Of a DNA stretch of 64,000 nucleotides, positions 41,468 to 50,689 are shown one piece after another; positions within the stretch are counted from its first letter, which is position 1; each line of letters begins with the position of its first letter. The stretch lies in the NCBI GenBank assembly GCA_963676095.1, contig OY781040.1, positions 2,170,001-2,234,000 of the forward strand, given 5' to 3'. This DNA comes from G963676095 sp963676095 (GTDB lineage Bacteria; Bacteroidota; Bacteroidia; Bacteroidales; Prolixibacteraceae). The notes under the pieces are model-generated. The model was not told the DNA's origin. It saw only the letters and a program-made list of their open reading frames with translations, and did no database searches. A program made the translations under genes and the position numbers.

Positions 41468-41968
41468 TTATAGTTTAAACGTTAGCCCGAATTTCCCGTC
41501 AGAAAAGGCATTGCCCCCTCCAAATTCCAAGTTCAGTCCAACTTTATCTGACAAAAAATAACGGACTCCTATCTGGGCCCCAAGCCCCAGACCTGAAGAA
41601 TGGGAACCCTGATAATCGTCAGGCGAGTTCCAGATATAAAACCCCAGGTTTAACCCGGCATAAAAATCCCAGTTGCCGGGAATTTCCAGGATGCGGTTAA
41701 AATGATAGTTCCCGTTTCCCGAGATACCGATTACATTATGGTCGTAATAATAACCGGCATACTTATCGCGGTATCCACGATAGGAGAATTCACCCCCAAG
41801 GGTAATGTCAGGATGAACTCCGAAGTCGAGCCCCATGTACACGGGAACGCCCCAGGATGAAAGACCTATCCCGGTATTAAGCTGCGTTCCGCCTTTTGCA
41901 ATGGGTGATTGAGCAAAAACCGGGAGACTGAAAAGAATGACAGATAAACTTAATAAGTATTTCTTCAT
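41468..41968 (-). CDS. Outer membrane beta-barrel (porin-like) protein
   Basis: 166 residues. The signal peptide ends LPVFAQS. The mature protein consists of alternating amphipathic strands (TQLNTGIGLSSWGVPVYMGLDFGVHPDITLGGEF, GLGLGAQIGVRYFLSDKVGLNLEFGGG) and ends in aromatic/hydrophobic FGLTFKL, as expected for an eight-stranded outer-membrane barrel. It is probably a small porin or structural protein; no ligand can be inferred. It is intact, unlike the OmpA gene next to it. Confidence 0.85.
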   Translation of the reverse strand: MKKYLLSLSVILFSLPVFAQSPIAKGGTQLNTGIGLSSWGVPVYMGLDFGVHPDITLGGEFSYRGYRDKYAGYYYDHNVIGISGNGNYHFNRILEIPGNWDFYAGLNLGFYIWNSPDDYQGSHSSGLGLGAQIGVRYFLSDKVGLNLEFGGGNAFSDGKFGLTFKL

Positions 41969-42405
41969 ATCTGAGTGATTTAATTTTCGACGAATGCTTT
42001 TTCAGGTCATTATCTCCGAAGAGAACTGGTTAAAATTATTTTCAGACAAAAATCCAAAGATCCTGCTTCATTATTGCACTTTTAGATATGACAACATCTG
42101 TACACGCTCCTATACTGTTTCTATACAAGAAGCGTTACATCTTGATTTACAGCCATAAACCCCGTTTGTCATATGGGGGAATAAGCGGTTTTGGATGCGT
42201 ATTCTCCCTGCCTTGTTTCTGAGATTCCAATAAAAGTTGCACCGATTTCCGGGAAAGAGCGAAAAAGGTTACTTTTGGAACCATAATACTTATTGAGGAC
42301 TAAATTTTGTCTTATAACCATCGGTTATGATCATATATTGAAAATATAAAATGTCTTTTTGATCTGTTTTATTAGCATTGAAATGGAGAAAAGTAAATTA
42401 AATGT
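41969..42405. other. Intergenic region with a small ORF and a palindrome
   Basis: 437 bp. It holds a 45-codon minus-strand frame (42147-42284, starting MVPKVTFFALSRKSVQLLLE), which may be a small gene but has no family, and the palindrome ATAACCATCGGTTAT (42314-42328). The palindrome lies 78 bp before the regulator gene at 42406 and could be an operator. Confidence 0.4.
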
Positions 42406-43626
42406 ATGATGAGTAATTCCAGACTTCTGCTTGTTGATGATGAGCTTCTGAACCTCAAGCTTTACGACAAAATGCTGAAAGATTTTAATTTTCAAATAAT
42501 CACAGCAGTTAACGGGCAGGAGTGCATCGAAAAAGTCAACGAACATTTTCCTGATCTGATACTAATGGATTGGAATATGCCTGTTATGGATGGCATTGAA
42601 GCGCTGGAACGACTAAAAAAAGACGAAACGACTAAAGATATTCCGGTTTTAATGATCACCGGGGTGATGACCTCGTCTGAAGATTTAGCTTATGCCTTGT
42701 CTGTCGGGGCGATCGACTTTCTGAAAAAACCATTTGATAAGCTTGAACTAAGCGCACGCGTCAGGAATATCTTAGCGCTGTCAGAGTCGTTAAAAACGCT
42801 GAAAAAGCAGAATAGCTCGCTGGAAGACAAAACCTTATTTATTACCTCATTAATAGAAAGTATTCCCCATCCGGTTATCTATACTTCATTGGAGGGAATC
42901 CTGCTCATGTGTAATCAATTTTTCGGAGCATTGTTGAAAACAGAGAAAAGCGATCTGACCGGGAAGTCTGTGTACCGGCATTTTCTGAGCGAAGAAGTGG
43001 GTTACCATGTGCAAAAAGATGTCGAGCTGATTCAAAACAAGGAACCTGTATCCTATGAACGAAATGTTTTCCCTGGCAATCATATCTATATAATTTCTAA
43101 AAATATAGTTCTTGATATTCAAGACAATCCCATAGGCATTATTTCGGCATTTACAGACATAACAGCCTTAAAAAAAGCCAATGAAGACATCGTTAATACG
43201 AAAAAGGCTGAATTAATATCGAATACGTTGAAGTTGATGCATGTAAACGAAATGAACAACAGCCTGATAAATGATATGCAAAAAATCATTCCTCACGCAA
43301 ACAGAGACGGACAGGAAATGATCCGTCAGATGGGAAATAAGTTTAAACTGGATATGACCGAACAGATCTGGAATGACTTTGAAACCAGATTTGAAGATGC
43401 GTTTGACTCATTTTATAAGGTCTTGCTTGAAAAATTTCCTAATTTAACCCCGAATGAACGTAAACTGTGTGCATTGTTAAGGTCCGGTCTTACTTCCAAG
43501 GATATTGCTGCTCTTACTTTCCAGAATCCGCAAAGTGTAGATGTTGCCAGGTACCGGTTACGAAAAAAGCTCAACCTTGTCAATGATGAGAATCTCACAG
43601 ACTTTCTCCTAATGATAGATCGGTGA
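42406..43626 (+). CDS. REC-PAS-LuxR-type response regulator
   Basis: 406 residues. The receiver domain (about 3-122) contains LLLVDDELLNLKLYD, the phosphoacceptor Asp in DLILMDWNMPVMDG, the conserved Thr in VLMITG and Lys in FLKKPF. A PAS domain follows (about 145-260, IESIPHPVIYTSLEGILLMCNQFFGALLKTEKSDLTGKSVYRHF). A helical part and a C-terminal LuxR-like helix-turn-helix come last (LTPNERKLCALLRSGLTSKDIAALTFQNPQSVDVARYRLRKKL). This domain order, with a sensory PAS in the middle of a transcription factor, suggests integration of phosphorylation with an intracellular signal. A histidine kinase gene starts 90 bp downstream and is the likely partner. Confidence 0.88.
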   Translation: MMSNSRLLLVDDELLNLKLYDKMLKDFNFQIITAVNGQECIEKVNEHFPDLILMDWNMPVMDGIEALERLKKDETTKDIPVLMITGVMTSSEDLAYALSVGAIDFLKKPFDKLELSARVRNILALSESLKTLKKQNSSLEDKTLFITSLIESIPHPVIYTSLEGILLMCNQFFGALLKTEKSDLTGKSVYRHFLSEEVGYHVQKDVELIQNKEPVSYERNVFPGNHIYIISKNIVLDIQDNPIGIISAFTDITALKKANEDIVNTKKAELISNTLKLMHVNEMNNSLINDMQKIIPHANRDGQEMIRQMGNKFKLDMTEQIWNDFETRFEDAFDSFYKVLLEKFPNLTPNERKLCALLRSGLTSKDIAALTFQNPQSVDVARYRLRKKLNLVNDENLTDFLLMIDR

Positions 43627-43715
43627 CTTTGCGCCGATAATTAAAATATAGCGACATGTTATATAAATGCAGAGTATGATAATAGTTTATTTTACCACCT
43701 GTAGATTACAAATCA

Positions 43716-45470
43716 ATGATGCCGATATTGTCTTTGCTGTCTGAGTTAAAAACTCTAAATCGATTAATAATAAGGAACATCCGGAAGTCGTTCAAGTTAA
43801 GGGTCCCGAAACGGCTAATCGCGACAACTATTTTAATGTCGTTCATCCTTATAATGATTATCGGGATAATAATCAGCCTTATTTATGAAAAAGGTAAAAT
43901 TCAGTCGGCGTTGGATCTGTCGCAACAAAACCGGGAACAGCTGTTAAGAACGGAAAGCGTCACCGAATCTCTTTTGCTGGCGGAAGCCCGGTTCAAGGAA
44001 TATTGCACAACGTTTGAAAAGCCGGTTTTTGAAGAATATAAAACGAGGGTCGCAACCTTGGCTGAAAATATTGAGTCTTTACAGCAAACGTTATCTAAAA
44101 AAACGGAGGGAAACGATCTGCGCATTACCAATATTTTCGAGGAAAAGACCAAAGAGGCCGACATTTATGCATGGTTACGGCAGGTTACAGATTCGCTGAT
44201 ATATTCTGTCGGAGGCCTGGAAGAGAATCAAAACGAAATTGAAAAGTACCTGGGTGACGGATCCGGAGGAAGAGTCGATACATTGAGCATCACAGAGAGA
44301 AGGGTCGGTTATAAAAAAGGACTACTGGAAAAAATAAAAAGCGCAATAATTGGAGAAAAAATACAGCAAGACGTGAATACAAAATTGCGGATCCAGTCTC
44401 ATGCAGAAAGGAATAAGCTGATTAACGACTTATTACGAACTTCTCAGACACAAAAAGCTACGGCAAATTCGACCAACATCCGCGAATTAGTCCTGAAAAA
44501 TTATGAATTAAAAGAAAGTGAATTAAAACTCATAGAGATAAACAACAACTTAATAGCAGAAATACATGGACTTGTTGACGAGGTCAAAAGCCGCATAAAA
44601 GATGAGGAAACAAGACAAAACAATTCATTTTTAAAATCAGTCAGGCATTCGACAGGTATTTTTCAGAATATCCTGATCGTTTTAATGCTTCTGGCATGTA
44701 TCCTGGCTGTTTACATCATGATCCTGGCCTATAAAAATGATGCGTTCCAGGAAAATATTATCGCCCTTAACAATAAGGTAATGAAAGATTCAATCGAGAA
44801 GGATAAATTCTTCTCGATAATCAGTCACGATTTAATGAATCCGTTTAATACACTTCTTGGATTCAGCAACATGCTCAATGACGCAGCCAAGGAGGGAAAC
44901 AAGGAAGAATTTGAAGAATGCTCATCATTTATTCACCAGTCGGCCAAAAGGATCTATAACCTGTTAGAGAATTTATTATTATGGTCCAGGATGCAGAACG
45001 GAAAGATGGAATTTTGTCCGAAGACAACCCGGATAGATCAGTTGATTTCCGATACGATGACGATAATGGCCCCGCTGGCCCGGAACAAAGAAATTACGCT
45101 GCAATGGAAGGTTGATAACGACATAACTGCGGATGTCGATGCCAATATGCTGGGTTCTGTATTACAAAACCTGGTTACAAATGCGATAAAATTCACAGAC
45201 AGGGGAGGAAAAGTTATTGTTAAAACTTTTGTTGAACCGGATAATTTAAATATCGTAGTTTCAGACAATGGTACCGGCATGACCGAAGACCAGGTTAACA
45301 AACTTTTCAGGTTAGATCGTACGCATTCGTCAAGAGGAACTGATGACGAGACCGGAACCGGCTTGGGACTTATTATTTCCAAAGAGTTTATCGAATTGCA
45401 TAAAGGTAAATTGTGGGCTGAAAGCACTGTCGGAAAGGGAAGTAATTTTCACATTTCAATCCCTTCATAA
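43716..45470 (+). CDS. Membrane sensor histidine kinase
   Basis: 584 residues; the start is uncertain because Met is doubled and a later Met is possible. Transmembrane helix 1 (about 36-57, IATTILMSFILIMIIGIIISLIY) is followed by a periplasmic helical, coiled-coil sensor (about 60-305) and transmembrane helix 2 (about 312-336). The kinase core has FFSIISHDLMNPFNTLLGFSNML (HisKA His), LQNLVTNAIKFTDRGG (N box), VVSDNGTGMTEDQ (G1) and TGTGLGLIISKEF (G2). No receiver domain is attached. Same strand and next to the REC-PAS-HTH gene, so the two probably form a two-component system with unknown input. Confidence 0.9.
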   Translation: MMPILSLLSELKTLNRLIIRNIRKSFKLRVPKRLIATTILMSFILIMIIGIIISLIYEKGKIQSALDLSQQNREQLLRTESVTESLLLAEARFKEYCTTFEKPVFEEYKTRVATLAENIESLQQTLSKKTEGNDLRITNIFEEKTKEADIYAWLRQVTDSLIYSVGGLEENQNEIEKYLGDGSGGRVDTLSITERRVGYKKGLLEKIKSAIIGEKIQQDVNTKLRIQSHAERNKLINDLLRTSQTQKATANSTNIRELVLKNYELKESELKLIEINNNLIAEIHGLVDEVKSRIKDEETRQNNSFLKSVRHSTGIFQNILIVLMLLACILAVYIMILAYKNDAFQENIIALNNKVMKDSIEKDKFFSIISHDLMNPFNTLLGFSNMLNDAAKEGNKEEFEECSSFIHQSAKRIYNLLENLLLWSRMQNGKMEFCPKTTRIDQLISDTMTIMAPLARNKEITLQWKVDNDITADVDANMLGSVLQNLVTNAIKFTDRGGKVIVKTFVEPDNLNIVVSDNGTGMTEDQVNKLFRLDRTHSSRGTDDETGTGLGLIISKEFIELHKGKLWAESTVGKGSNFHISIPS

Positions 45471-45507
45471 TTCTGTTTACGCCCGCATTGCCCGTATGCG
45501 AAAGAGA

Positions 45508-46036
45508 TTAGTAATCTCTTTCCAAAAAATATGACGGATGATTTAAGCCTGTTGGCTTGAAATATTCATCACGCACATAGATAAAACCGAGCTTCGTTAA
45601 TAATTTTTTAGATGCTTTGTTATTCGGATTATGTCCTGCAAATAATTTACTTGCCTGCTTTTCGTTGAATGCAAACTCAATCATTCTTTTTGCAGCTTCA
45701 GAAGCATAGCCCTTTCGCCAATGTTCAGGCAGAATATGAAAACCTATTTCAAAAATCTGTTTTTTTCACATCATAAGGTCTTAATCCACAACAACCTATA
45801 AATTCATCTTCTATTCGTAAAAAAATGGGATAGTATTGAACCCCATATTCTTTCTCGTTTAAAATTTCAAGGTCCAGCTTTTCTTTAATTTGTGTATCAT
45901 TCAGTTCCCCTCTTAAATCGATCAGTCTCGTAACTTCTATATTTCCCCATAGTCTTTTTGCAAACGAAAAATACGCTGATTTCCATTTTGCAAATCCCAA
46001 TCTTTCACTGGTTATAAAATATTTTTCTTTATCCAT
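45508..46036 (-). pseudogene. GNAT acetyltransferase (RimJ/RimL-like) with frameshift
   Basis: The first 95 codons read MDKEKYFITSERLGFAKW to IGCCGLRPYDVKKTDF and stop. One extra T in a T-run near 45750 shifts the frame. Without it the protein continues EIGFHILPEHWRKGYASEAAKRMIEFAFNEKQASKLFAGHNPNNKASKKLL and ends FLERDY at 45508. The acetyl-CoA-binding loop (HWRKGYASEA) is in the second half, so the truncated product should be inactive. The start overlaps the end of the PhzF gene by 25 bp. Confidence 0.85.
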
Positions 46037-46818
46037 TTAGGAATCATTTCATTCATTATTACCGCGTTTGCTCTTAAAATCACCCGATTACCATCAACTA
46101 GTTCACATTCAATAGTTCCAGACCTTTCGGATGCTTGAAATCCGACCATTTTTGTTTTACTTAGTTTTTTACCCCAATAAGGTGCCAAATAACAATGTGC
46201 TGTTCCTGTAACAGGATCTTCAAGAACTCCGACTCCCGGAGCAAAGTATCTTGAAATAAAATCATACTCCGGTAATTCTGATTTTACAGTTATTATGAAT
46301 CTTCCCAGATCTGCTGATTTGAGAAATTGGAAATCAGGCCTTATGGACAACATTTTCTCATAATCGTCAATCTCTATTAAATACCTGTTGTCGTTCTTGC
46401 CAACATAAATTGGATGAATATCAAACGCTTTTTCAATAATATCATTACTTTCTGCGTCATCAATAAAAATCTGGGGAAAATCAAGTTCAATTTTATCTCC
46501 ATGCCTTTTTGCAGTCAATAGCCCGCTCTTTGATTCAAATTCAATGATCCTTGCAAAATCGCAATACCGGAATTCATATAATACATGAGCCGCAGCCAAT
46601 GTAGCATGTCCGCAAAGATTAACTTCAATTTCAGGCGTAAACCATCAAATTTCATATCTGCCGTTTTTTGCAAGTAAAAAGGCTGTTTCAGAATAACTAA
46701 TTTCCCTGGCAATCAATCGATATAATTCTTCCGGAATCTCATTCTCCAAAATACATGCTCCGGCGGGATTGCCTGAAAACGGTTTGTTTGTAAATGCATC
46801 AACGGTGAAGAATCTCAT
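46012..46818 (-). pseudogene. PhzF-family protein with in-frame stop
   Basis: The full-length frame from ATG at 46818 reads MRFFTVDAFTNKPFSGNPAG, then SYSETAFLLAKNGRYEI, a TGA stop (46645-46647), and WFTPEIEVNLCGHATLAAAHVL onward to the C-terminus at 46012. Apart from that one stop, the frame is continuous and carries the PhzF hallmarks: GNPAG, SETAF, CGHATLA and EDPVTGTAHC. Family members are isomerases/epimerases of a diaminopimelate-epimerase-like fold. The stop falls where relatives usually have Arg. It may be a recent nonsense mutation. Confidence 0.85.
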
Positions 46819-47095
46819 TTTTATCTTTTTTAATTAGGCAAACAGATAGCTTCCGCTCCTAAAAAACTGTATCCCCAAAATCCGGGACAGGCTTGTATCC
46901 GCTTTTCCTTCCTACAACCGGGAGTCCTCCGAAGACTGTCCCGTCGAACGGCTCCTGGCTGCTCTTATTGTCTTTGACAGATATAAAAATAGCTATTTCG
47001 CGGCATTCCTTTGCTAAATCTACTTCCCATTTTGTTCTTTTACAGAAGTATCTGTCGTATCCATCTTTTCCAAATCAGCGGATGCATGGCAGATT

Positions 47096-47899
47096 TTATT
47101 TTGACAACTGTGTTGGTGAATAACCGAACTGTTTTTTAAATGCAAATGAAAAATGCGACAGGTTTTCAAACCCTACTTCATAACATACGTCTATTGGCTT
47201 TGACGTACTTTGCGTTAAACGATAATGTGCCAGTTCAAGACGTTTTTGTGTAAGCCATCTTTGTGGTGTCGTGCTGAATACTTTTTTAAAGTCTCTTTTA
47301 AAAGTTGTTAAACTGCGGCCTGTCAGATAACCAAACTTTTCCAGCGGGAGATTAAATATAAAATTCTTCTCCATAAAACTGATTAAATCAACTTTACCCG
47401 GTTCCTCAAAATTTGCCAAAACATTGTCAATTTTCCTGTCAATATTTCTGAGGATACTGATCGCCTCAGTTATTTTCAATGAAGCAATCTCTTCCGGAAT
47501 ATCGTCCATCTCAAAATAGGGAATCAAAGAAGACAGGCAACTTTGCAATAGCGGATGACTGTTATAGCATAATATCCGGGGCGAAGCCGAAGGTTTGGGC
47601 TCAATGTCAATTTTGGAATAAAATTCCCTTAACCTCGTTGCAGAAAGATGCATGACAACCGTTTTATGTGGCTGTCCGTTCTTAGGGTAGTTGATTATTG
47701 TAGCCAACTGATTTCTGGGAATTAAGAATATATCTCCTGTTTTGAAATAATAGGTAGCATCTGATTGCACAATTTTCGTTTCTCCCGAAATAAACCAGAC
47801 AAGCATATGATGGTCAAACATAATGTCTGACTTAAAAAAGTTATCCTCATACGAGGACAACTTTATGTCTTCTGTAATATATTTTGCGTTATACTCCAT
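47096..47899 (-). CDS. AraC-family transcriptional regulator
   Basis: About 267 residues from MEYNAKYITEDIKL; an ATG 17 codons earlier is less likely. The N-terminal cupin-like domain (about 20-110, WFISGETKIVQSDATYYFKTGDIFLIPRNQL) is followed by the AraC DNA-binding domain with both helix-turn-helix units. These read LPLEKFGYLTGRSLTTFKRDFKKVFSTTPQRWLTQKRLELA and KPIDVCYEVGFENLSHFSFAFKKQFGYSPTQ. The first unit LEKFGYLTGRSLTTFKRDFK matches a Bacteroidota subgroup often next to SDR or oxidoreductase genes, as here. Confidence 0.88.
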   Translation of the reverse strand: MEYNAKYITEDIKLSSYEDNFFKSDIMFDHHMLVWFISGETKIVQSDATYYFKTGDIFLIPRNQLATIINYPKNGQPHKTVVMHLSATRLREFYSKIDIEPKPSASPRILCYNSHPLLQSCLSSLIPYFEMDDIPEEIASLKITEAISILRNIDRKIDNVLANFEEPGKVDLISFMEKNFIFNLPLEKFGYLTGRSLTTFKRDFKKVFSTTPQRWLTQKRLELAHYRLTQSTSKPIDVCYEVGFENLSHFSFAFKKQFGYSPTQLSK

Positions 47900-47951
47900 T
47901 TTTGTTCTTTTTATTTTTGAAATCGACAAAACAAAAATAGTAATAATCATT

Positions 47952-48023
47952 TCAGCTTAATTTAATTCTTATTCCACTATTGCCGCCGGTAACCACTGCA
48001 ACCATATTTTTTAAAATTGTCAT
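47952..48023 (-). pseudogene. SDR N-terminal fragment
   Basis: A 23-codon frame reads MTILKNMVAVVTGGNSGI then a few residues and a stop. VAVVTGGNSGI is the nucleotide-binding start of short-chain dehydrogenases (TGxxxGIG). The rest of the gene is gone. It lies between the AraC gene and an intact SDR gene. Confidence 0.6.
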
Positions 48024-48041
48024 ACTTAGTGTTGTTTGAGT

Positions 48042-49037
48042 TTATGAGACATCAAATGTGATTCCGGTCATTTTCCCGCTCAATGCCCATAATTTTTTGG
48101 CATTAGCCTCATCCAGCGAATAAAGTTTCACACCCGCAGAAAAGGTCTGTCCGTAGTTTATTTCTGCAATATCCGCATCTTCACAGTAAACACCGCCAAG
48201 GTTATCAAGTAAAGGACTTGTTGCGGCCCAGACAGTCGTTGCTGCACCCTGGGGAATTGTCTTTAATGATGCTAGAACTTCCGGTTTTATGTTTCCTCCT
48301 TCATCGCAAAATCCCATTTGCAGGAACAATTCCAAAGAAGCTTCTCTTCCAAGTTCCGTACCGTGTATAGAACCCGGATGTAAAGAATAAGACCTTACAT
48401 TGAAAGCCTTTGCCCGATTATCCAGTTCAAGGGAAAACAGGTTTACAGCGGTTTTGGATTGCCCGTATGCTGCGAGCGTTTCATACTCCCGTTGTAAAAA
48501 ATTAGGGTCCTCAAAGTTGAAGGGAGAGAATTGATGTCCCTGAGAGGAAACGTTAATGACCCTTGCTCCGCCGGCTTTTTTCAGTGCCGGCCAAACTCTT
48601 GCCGTAAGTTGAAATTGAGCCAGATAGTTTGTCGCCAATTGTGATTCCAGTCCACGGTTATCCCTTAGTAAGGGGACCCACATAATTCCGGCATTGTTGA
48701 TTAACAAATGAAGTGACCTGCCTGAGTCCAAAAATTTATTTGCAAATGCATCTATTGAATCCGGATCCATCAAATCCATTTGTTCAATTTCTACATTTGG
48801 AATGTCCTGCAGATTACGTTTTGCCTTGTCGATGTCCCTTGCAGGAACAATAACCACTGCCCCTGCAGATGCCAATGTTCTGGTTGTCTCCAGACCAATA
48901 CCGGTATTACCTCCGGTTACGATGGCAATCTTTCCTTCAAGGCTAATACCCTTGATAACCTCGTTTGCTGTTGATTGTGCGTTAAAGCCACTGCCAAGTG
49001 TTTTTTGCAACGCTCCCTGATAGTTGTTCTGTCTCAT
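48042..49037 (-). CDS. Short-chain dehydrogenase/reductase
   Basis: 331 residues. IAIVTGGNTGIGLETTRTLASAG is the cofactor-binding TGxxxGIG motif, and LHLLINNAGIMW is NNAG. VINVSSQGHQF holds the catalytic Ser region, and YGQSKTAVNLF the Tyr-x-x-x-Lys pair. The length and the 30-residue N-terminal lead-in place it with the retinol-dehydrogenase-like or WW-domain oxidoreductase-like SDRs. The substrate is unknown. It is divergent from a possible HxlR-type regulator remnant and upstream of an AraC gene. Confidence 0.92.
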   Translation of the reverse strand: MRQNNYQGALQKTLGSGFNAQSTANEVIKGISLEGKIAIVTGGNTGIGLETTRTLASAGAVVIVPARDIDKAKRNLQDIPNVEIEQMDLMDPDSIDAFANKFLDSGRSLHLLINNAGIMWVPLLRDNRGLESQLATNYLAQFQLTARVWPALKKAGGARVINVSSQGHQFSPFNFEDPNFLQREYETLAAYGQSKTAVNLFSLELDNRAKAFNVRSYSLHPGSIHGTELGREASLELFLQMGFCDEGGNIKPEVLASLKTIPQGAATTVWAATSPLLDNLGGVYCEDADIAEINYGQTFSAGVKLYSLDEANAKKLWALSGKMTGITFDVS

Positions 49038-49139
49038 TGTTATACCTTTTTAATTGTTTTGATGAAACAAAAGTATCAGAAAACAAAAGAGTCAACTTTG
49101 TTTAAAAGGCCGGATTTACTTTGGTCAAAAGGCCATGAA

Positions 49140-49270
49140 GTTTTTCTGCTATTGCCGTACTATCTCCCGTCCGGCACTATGGGCTTGCCCTGTTTGGGGA
49201 CTTCATGCAGGGAAAAGCCCGGTTCAACACGGCCTCCAATGCAGAACGGATTTTATCAGAGGCTCATTAA
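49140..49270 (+). pseudogene. Possible HxlR-type regulator remnant
   Basis: A plus-strand frame reads GLALFGDFMQGKARFNTASNAERI then stops. This is reminiscent of the winged-helix part of HxlR regulators (LxRDxMxGKxRFNExLxAEEGI). HxlR genes are often divergent from SDR genes, which is the position here. The fragment is short and the call tentative. Confidence 0.35.
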
Positions 49271-49279
49271 CGATAGCTT

Positions 49280-49777
49280 TTATTCATCCGGGTCCAGGTT
49301 TTTGTACATTATGTATGTGTCTACGAACCCTAAAGTTTTGTGCCGAAATCCACCGGGCGTTTTGCCAATTATTTCAAAACCAAATTTCTGCCAAAGCCTC
49401 ACAGCAACCTCATTGGTACTTACAACAATATTGAACTGTATTCCTGAAAATCCTTTTTCCTTTGCATAATTTATTGAATGCCTGCATAATAATCTTCCAA
49501 CTCCAAGCCCCTGGAATTTGGGCCCCACCATATAGCTACAATTTGCAATATGGTTTCCCAAATCAATTTGATTGGGTTTAATTATATATGTTCCTAAGAT
49601 TTTATCGTTTTCAACTGCCACAAAAGTATCCATATAGTCAGCAAACCAATTTTTTTCTAAACTGTCTTTGGGGGTATCGGGATAAAATACATAGGTGTCT
49701 CCTGTTGAAATTACATCTTTAAAAATGTCCCAGATTTTATCATAATCACTTTTTTTATCTGCCCGTCTTATATTCAT
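49280..49777 (-). CDS. GNAT family N-acetyltransferase
   Basis: 165 residues, starting MNIRRADKKSDYDKIWDIF. The acetyl-CoA-binding segment MVGPKFQGLGVGRLLCRHSINYAKEKGF (V-x-P-x-x-Q-G-x-G-x-G) and the late STNEVAVRLWQKFGFEIIGKTPGGF are complete. VFYPDTPKDSLEKNWFADY matches the phosphinothricin or L-amino-acid acetyltransferase-like group. It probably acetylates a small amine in the cytoplasm. Intact, in contrast to the GNAT at 45508. Confidence 0.92.
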   Translation of the reverse strand: MNIRRADKKSDYDKIWDIFKDVISTGDTYVFYPDTPKDSLEKNWFADYMDTFVAVENDKILGTYIIKPNQIDLGNHIANCSYMVGPKFQGLGVGRLLCRHSINYAKEKGFSGIQFNIVVSTNEVAVRLWQKFGFEIIGKTPGGFRHKTLGFVDTYIMYKNLDPDE

Positions 49778-49803
49778 ATCAAAATTTCGTTATAAATATT
49801 TAC

Positions 49804-49929
49804 TCAAAAATCAATACTTAATTTACATATCGGATAAATTGTAAAAGCCTCAAGAAACATCGTGATGCTGACTACAATAATGGGGTGAATAATATAAGCG
49901 ATATAAGTGTCTTCAGGCATTTGTAGTAT
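49804..49929 (-). pseudogene. Acyltransferase-3 family C-terminal remnant
   Basis: The minus strand reads DTYIAYIIHPIIVVSITMFLEAFTIYPICKLSIDF and stop. The Y-x-x-Y-(I/L)-I-H-P pattern with the following hydrophobic helix is the C-terminal end of acyltransferase-3 (PF01757) membrane proteins. Nothing upstream continues it. Confidence 0.55.
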
Positions 49930-49948
49930 GCTCTTGACATGCGAAACT

Positions 49949-50638
49949 TCAGTTATTTGCTCTCTTAACAAATTCTGTTATTAACGGATTGGGCCTATCA
50001 AAAGTCGAATCAATCTGAGGGACAAAAGCTGTTATTATAAAAAATGGATGATTTAATAATTCTATCATACGTACGGAATTATTAATATCAAATCCGCTAG
50101 CCACCATTTCTCCATTTAAAACTAAATCTTTATAATTATCGCTAAGCCCATAACTACAATAATAATCAACTTCAATCTGTTCTTTACAATAAATCGCTTT
50201 TGCCAGAGTGTTCTCCCGGATATTCACAACGCCTCTCGTCCCGATTAGTGAACACGTCATTTTATCCACAAACAAATCTGTTGTATCATTTGAGTATTCT
50301 GCATGATTGGCATTATTAAATCCTAATACATTCCTTGCATATTCAATAATTGAATGTTGATAACCGCCACATGTCCCAATATGGGGAATCCTTTTTTCCC
50401 GCGCGTACTTAATAGCATTCAAGGAACCAATCATACTTTTAAAAGGACTACCGGATGCGCTCCATATTCCATTAAAATTTTTAAGTTCCATTTCATAATT
50501 GTCATTAGCCAGAATTGTTGTCTCAATCCATCTGTACTTTGTCGCATATCCCAGCTTTTTATTCGAATGGTCAATCGATTCTGCAATTGCCAATTGAGTT
50601 TTAGAATTATGAAAGTCTCCGACAATGCCTATTTCCAT
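49949..50638 (-). CDS. CTP-synthase C-terminal-like class I glutamine amidotransferase
   Basis: 229 residues. MEIGIVGDFHNSKTQLAIAESIDHS is the typical start of the group annotated as CTP synthase C-terminal region-related (seleno)protein. The nucleophile Cys is in IPHIGTCGGYQHSIIEYARNVLGF (G-x-C-x-G), here a normal TGT or TGC Cys codon rather than Sec. A C-terminal His-Pro (NHPFFIITAFVPQ) fits the H-x-E-like end. The natural substrate is unknown. It is the gene to the left of the IS630 element. Confidence 0.85.
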   Translation of the reverse strand: MEIGIVGDFHNSKTQLAIAESIDHSNKKLGYATKYRWIETTILANDNYEMELKNFNGIWSASGSPFKSMIGSLNAIKYAREKRIPHIGTCGGYQHSIIEYARNVLGFNNANHAEYSNDTTDLFVDKMTCSLIGTRGVVNIRENTLAKAIYCKEQIEVDYYCSYGLSDNYKDLVLNGEMVASGFDINNSVRMIELLNHPFFIITAFVPQIDSTFDRPNPLITEFVKRANN

Positions 50639-50689
50639 AGTTATGCTTTTAGTTATAATTTCTAAAATTGCTCGTACTTAATCCTGTTT

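Noticed and set aside
46600..46680. Selenocysteine insertion at the PhzF TGA
   Set aside because: PhzF enzymes have no Sec at this position, and the expected residue is Arg; nonsense mutation is simpler.
46893..47123. 76-codon plus-strand ORF
   Set aside because: No domain, overlaps the end of the AraC gene and has a low-quality translation; not supported.
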